Shown here: positions 61,361 to 64,000 of the stretch, one piece after another
Layout: the number at the start of each line of letters is the position of its first letter
Position numbering within the stretch: the stretch's first letter is position 1
Assembly (NCBI RefSeq): GCF_014656135.1
Contig: NZ_BNBV01000001.1
Coordinates: 186,001 to 250,000 of the forward strand
Source of the DNA: Streptomyces thermodiastaticus
GTDB taxonomy: Bacteria; Actinomycetota; Actinomycetes; Streptomycetales; Streptomycetaceae
Direction of reading: 5' to 3'
DNA length: 64,000 nucleotides
Made by a program: the position numbers and the translations under genes
The notes under the pieces: model-generated
What the model was told of the DNA's origin: nothing
The model's input: the letters and a program-made list of their open reading frames with translations, nothing else
Databases searched by the model: none

Positions 61361-63042
61361 GGCCGTGCGTCCTCCGTGATGCTCCCCGTGTTCGCCTCCG
61401 GGGCGTGCGGACCCAGGCGGCGTACCGTCGCGGCGAGCGTACGGTGTCCGCCTTCCTCGGTGCGCATGACCTGCTCCTGGGGCAGCGAGCGCGGCCACCA
61501 CTCCCCCGACGCGGCGTCGGCGGTGGCGCGCAGCTCCACGAGTGCGTCGGCCAGCCGCTGCCGGGCGGCGTCCAGGGCCGCGGGCTCCGGGCGTTCCTGG
61601 GCGAGCAGACGCGCGGCGTGCTCGCGGGCGGTGTCGGCGGCGGTGAGCGCCTGCCGGACACGGTGCCCTGCCTTGCGGTCGACGACGACCAGCGCGGCGG
61701 CGAACCCGACCAGCGCGCCCACGAGGGTGTCCGCGACCCGCTCGCCGATCAGCTCGCCCGCCGGCTGGGAGCCGCCGAACTCGCTGACCAGCAGCGCCAT
61801 CGGGGTGACACAGAACGAGCCGAGCCAGTAGTTGCGGCTGATCAGGGCCTCGGCGCCGAAGGCGCACGCGAGGAGGCACAGCACGAGGGCCACCTCGCTC
61901 CGGTGCACGAGGGGGCTGAGGGCGGCGAAGACGAGGACGCCGACGACGTTGCCGACGACACGCTGGATGCTGCGGTTCCAGGTGTGGCCGAGGTTGACCT
62001 GGTGGAGGGCGGCGGCCGTGACCACGGCCCATGCGGGACGGCCGATGCCCAGAACGATGGAGGCGTACCCGGCGAGCGCGCAGCCCAGCGCGGTGCGCAC
62101 GACGAACGGAGCGAGCGGGGCGAGCCTGCCGCGCCAGGGGCGGTGGAGTCCGGCCGGTGCGGTGTGCGCGCCGAGCGGGTCCTCGCCGGCCTCGGCCGCC
62201 CCGACGAGGACGGGCGGCACGGTCCTGGCGGTGCTCAGCTCGTGCGCCCAGGCGCGCAGGGCCCCGGGGTCGGTGTCCGCGGGTGCGGCGAGCGCGACCT
62301 CGGCGCGGATCAGCAGCCGCTCCAGGGCGCGCCGCTGCGGGGTGCGGGCGCCCGCGGCCCGCAGGGTCTGCCAGGCCGTCCGCACGGCGGCGGCCGCGGC
62401 GGCGGGCGCCCGCTGGTGGCCCTCGCCCGTGCCGCGGGTGGCGGCGTACGCGCCGGCCGCGCGCAGCGCCCGCGCGGCGACCCGGCGTTCCGGGCCGTAC
62501 GGGCGCGGCAGCCCGGGCGCCATGCCGACCGCCCACGCCCACGCGGCCGCGGCCAGGGTGAGCCCCACATGGCCGGGGACCTGCTCCAGCTGCTGGGGGA
62601 CGAAGAGCGAGCCGGAGGTGATGAAGGTGAGCACGACATTGCCCGGCGGGCCGATCCGGGTGGCGTCGCACAGTGCCTTCTGCACGGCGGCCATCAGCGC
62701 GCCGACGGTGACCAGGACCCACGGGTCTGTGGTGAACGAGGCGGCGAGCAGGGCGAGTGCCAGTCCGCCGACCATGCCGAGCACCACCCAGGCCAGGACG
62801 CGGGCACGGGCGCGGTAGGGACGGTTGTGGGCATACAGGGCGCACAGCGACCCGGGCATGGTGTAAATGGCCAGATCGAGCCGGCCCAGGGCGAGCAGCG
62901 TCAGGGCGGGCGGGGCCTGGGAGACGACGACGCTCAGCGCGGGCTTGAACCAGATGTCCGAGGGGCGGCCGGGCCGCAGCACACCGGCCGGCGCGAGGCA
63001 CCGGAGAAGACGGGATGCGGAGGTCGGGGTCGCGCTGCTCAT
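61357..63042 (-). CDS. FUSC-family membrane protein (putative aromatic acid exporter)
   Basis: A 561-residue membrane protein with two blocks of hydrophobic segments (about residues 35-175 and 320-445) separated by a soluble helical part of about 140 residues. The second block includes VRTALGCALAGYASIVLGIG and HQVNLGHTWNRSIQRVVGNV, with the FUSC signature R-x2-G-N/T-V-x-G and ALISRNYWLGSFCVTPMALL. FUSC proteins include the AaeB p-hydroxybenzoate exporter. It is the first gene of an operon with a MarR regulator and has a MarR-like operator 20 bp upstream. A detoxification efflux role is plausible. Confidence 0.87.
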   Translation of the reverse strand: MSSATPTSASRLLRCLAPAGVLRPGRPSDIWFKPALSVVVSQAPPALTLLALGRLDLAIYTMPGSLCALYAHNRPYRARARVLAWVVLGMVGGLALALLAASFTTDPWVLVTVGALMAAVQKALCDATRIGPPGNVVLTFITSGSLFVPQQLEQVPGHVGLTLAAAAWAWAVGMAPGLPRPYGPERRVAARALRAAGAYAATRGTGEGHQRAPAAAAAAVRTAWQTLRAAGARTPQRRALERLLIRAEVALAAPADTDPGALRAWAHELSTARTVPPVLVGAAEAGEDPLGAHTAPAGLHRPWRGRLAPLAPFVVRTALGCALAGYASIVLGIGRPAWAVVTAAALHQVNLGHTWNRSIQRVVGNVVGVLVFAALSPLVHRSEVALVLCLLACAFGAEALISRNYWLGSFCVTPMALLVSEFGGSQPAGELIGERVADTLVGALVGFAAALVVVDRKAGHRVRQALTAADTAREHAARLLAQERPEPAALDAARQRLADALVELRATADAASGEWWPRSLPQEQVMRTEEGGHRTLAATVRRLGPHAPEANTGSITEDARP

Positions 63043-63062
63043 GCCTGCAACCTTAACAGGTG

Positions 63063-63076
63063 TTTTACCAGTAAAA
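63063..63076. promoter_or_regulatory. MarR-type operator TTTTAC-CA-GTAAAA
   Basis: TTTTAC (63063-63068) and GTAAAA (63071-63076) form a perfect 6+2+6 palindrome, very AT-rich for this genome, 20 bp upstream of the FUSC start. It is well placed to block transcription of the FUSC-marR operon. Confidence 0.75.
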
Positions 63077-63262
63077 GATTCGCTCAGGCCTCCGGAGCAG
63101 GGCGTGGGGCGGGCACGGTGGACGACGCGGGAGCGTCACGCGCTCTCCGCGTGCCCCTCCGTGCCCCCGTGCGCTCGTGTGCGCGCTGCGTGCCGCGGGC
63201 ATCGCTCGAACGACAGACCGGGCGCCGTGGGGGCTCCGGACCGTCGAACGGGGAGGTGGGGG

Positions 63263-63844
63263 GTGCAGGCGACGGCCGCACTGAGCTGGCCGCTGGTCGC
63301 GCTGTGCACGGCGACCGGGACCTACTGTCTGCTGCGGATGCGCAGCCAGGTCGCCGAGCAGCGACGGACGGCGGGCGGCGAGGCCCTCATGGGGTTCGGG
63401 ATGGCCGCCATGGCCGTACCTGCGGCGGCGTTCACGCCGCCGGGCTGGGTCTGGTCGGTCTGCGCCGCCGTCTTCGGCGCCACCGCGCTGCACGACCTGT
63501 GGCGGGCGCGGAGGAGTCCGCACCATCTGCATCACCTGGTCGGGGCGGGCGCGATGGTCTACATGTCCCTGACGATGGCCGGCGCGCCCGGCCCCCACCA
63601 CCACATGCACGGCGGGTCCGGGACACCCGTGGTCACCGGCGTCCTGCTGCTCTACTTCGCTGGGTACGTCCTGCTGTCCGGTGTCCGGCTCATACCGGCT
63701 GCCGGTCCCGCCGGGGCTGGGCCGACAGCGGGCACCGGCGCCGCAGACGGGGGCGGTCCGGGCTGGGGCGACCGCCCGGAGCTGGCACGGGCCTGCCGCC
63801 TGTCGATGGGGATGGCGATGGTGGCGATGCTGCTGACCATGTGA
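63263..63844 (+). CDS. DUF5134-family membrane protein
   Basis: A 193-residue membrane protein with 5 or so hydrophobic segments. His clusters are conspicuous: RRSPHHLHHLVGAGAMVYMS (about residues 83-102) and GPHHHMHGGSG (about 113-123), which suggest metal (copper or zinc) binding. A short Gly/Ala/Pro linker precedes the last helix. I recognise it as DUF5134, an actinobacterial family of unknown function. The start is a GTG at 63263 directly after GGGGAGGTGGGG. Confidence 0.75.
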   Translation: MQATAALSWPLVALCTATGTYCLLRMRSQVAEQRRTAGGEALMGFGMAAMAVPAAAFTPPGWVWSVCAAVFGATALHDLWRARRSPHHLHHLVGAGAMVYMSLTMAGAPGPHHHMHGGSGTPVVTGVLLLYFAGYVLLSGVRLIPAAGPAGAGPTAGTGAADGGGPGWGDRPELARACRLSMGMAMVAMLLTM

Positions 63845-64000
63845 CGGGCGGCTGCGAAGGGTGCCGACTACACCGGTCTCAGGCAGGCACGCGCAGGAAC
63901 GACGCAGCGCACCGCGCCGTAATCTGTGTCACTTCGCCGCTCGGGTGCGCACCCATGAGCGCGGGGCCGCTCTTATGGTGCTCGCATGATGGTCCCCGCG
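63845..64000. promoter_or_regulatory. Upstream region of a gene beyond the window
   Basis: A perfect palindrome GGGTGCGCACCC lies at 63943-63954. ATG ATG GTC at 63986-63994 may be the start of a plus-strand gene that continues outside the window; only five codons are visible, so it cannot be identified. Confidence 0.3.

Noticed and set aside
1..64000. Search for tRNA, rRNA, CRISPR arrays, insertion sequences, integrases, toxin-antitoxin pairs, and NRPS/PKS genes
   Set aside because: None found. Repeats seen are only the short tandem arrays at 27531-27588 and 59590-59662.

Overview
This 64 kb window has uniformly very high G+C, frequent GTG starts, purine-rich ribosome binding sites and gene families typical of the genus: an Rv1733c-like family, DUF6643, DUF6421, DUF5134, an RsbW-like ATP-binding protein and a mycothiol-dependent isomerase fold. 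It is most likely a piece of a Streptomyces chromosome. I see no rRNA, tRNA, CRISPR array, transposase, integrase or phage genes. The gene set looks chromosomal and mostly conserved, with a scatter of decaying genes.

Layout. Positions 1-5118 hold the end of an exopolysaccharide cluster: a truncated sugar-nucleotide epimerase, two glycosyltransferases, a WcaF-like acetyltransferase and the polyprenyl-phosphate sugar transferase that starts such glycans. Positions 5455-9870 are a probable 3-hydroxybutyrate module: a metabolite:H+ symporter, a GAF/PucR regulator and a 3-hydroxybutyrate dehydrogenase. Positions 9925-16241 carry a Nudix hydrolase, apolipoprotein N-acyltransferase (lnt), an O-antigen-ligase-like membrane protein, a small membrane protein, an Asp/Glu racemase and an HpnB-like glycosyltransferase. 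Positions 16310-23968 hold a broken TerD gene, DUF6643, a MOSC protein, an Rv1733c-like protein, an unusual beta-helix/CbxX AAA+ fusion and a multi-spanning membrane protein with a lipase motif.

Positions 24353-34892 contain two DeoR regulators, a cysteine synthase-fold PLP enzyme, an anti-sigma-type ATPase, a ROK repressor, AlkB, an RsmC/RlmG-type methyltransferase, an amino-sugar unit (aldolase, SIS isomerase, divergent DeoR regulator) and the second Rv1733c paralogue. Positions 34970-43071 hold two MFS transporters, a mycothiol-dependent isomerase-fold protein, a TetR/F420-oxidoreductase pair, a geranylgeranyl-reductase-type flavoprotein and an M20 dipeptidase. Positions 43298-49212 hold a P-loop/Nudix fusion and a sugar module: secreted alpha-galactosidase, ROK glucokinase and LacI regulator. 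Positions 49291-57204 hold a broken DUF6986 gene, etfBA, a thioredoxin/flavin reductase pair and the DUF6421-SDR-threonine aldolase group. Positions 57644-63844 hold GDPD, GNAT, two VOC proteins, a FUSC/MarR operon and DUF5134.

The most striking signal is regulatory. In front of the MFS transporter at 37171-38400 there is a 21-codon upstream reading frame with its own Shine-Dalgarno sequence. Its stop codon lies 8 nt before a strong hairpin plus U-tract, and the hairpin abuts the transporter's start codon. This has the layout of a ribosome-mediated (possibly drug-inducible) attenuator. Several divergent regulators also have readable operators: a triplicated GAGCAsTGCTC palindrome (TetR), three phased TTCrwGCA repeats (DeoR), GACAACGTTGTC (LacI), TTTTAC-CA-GTAAAA (MarR) and TATGGG-N5-CCCATA (upstream of the dehydrogenase).
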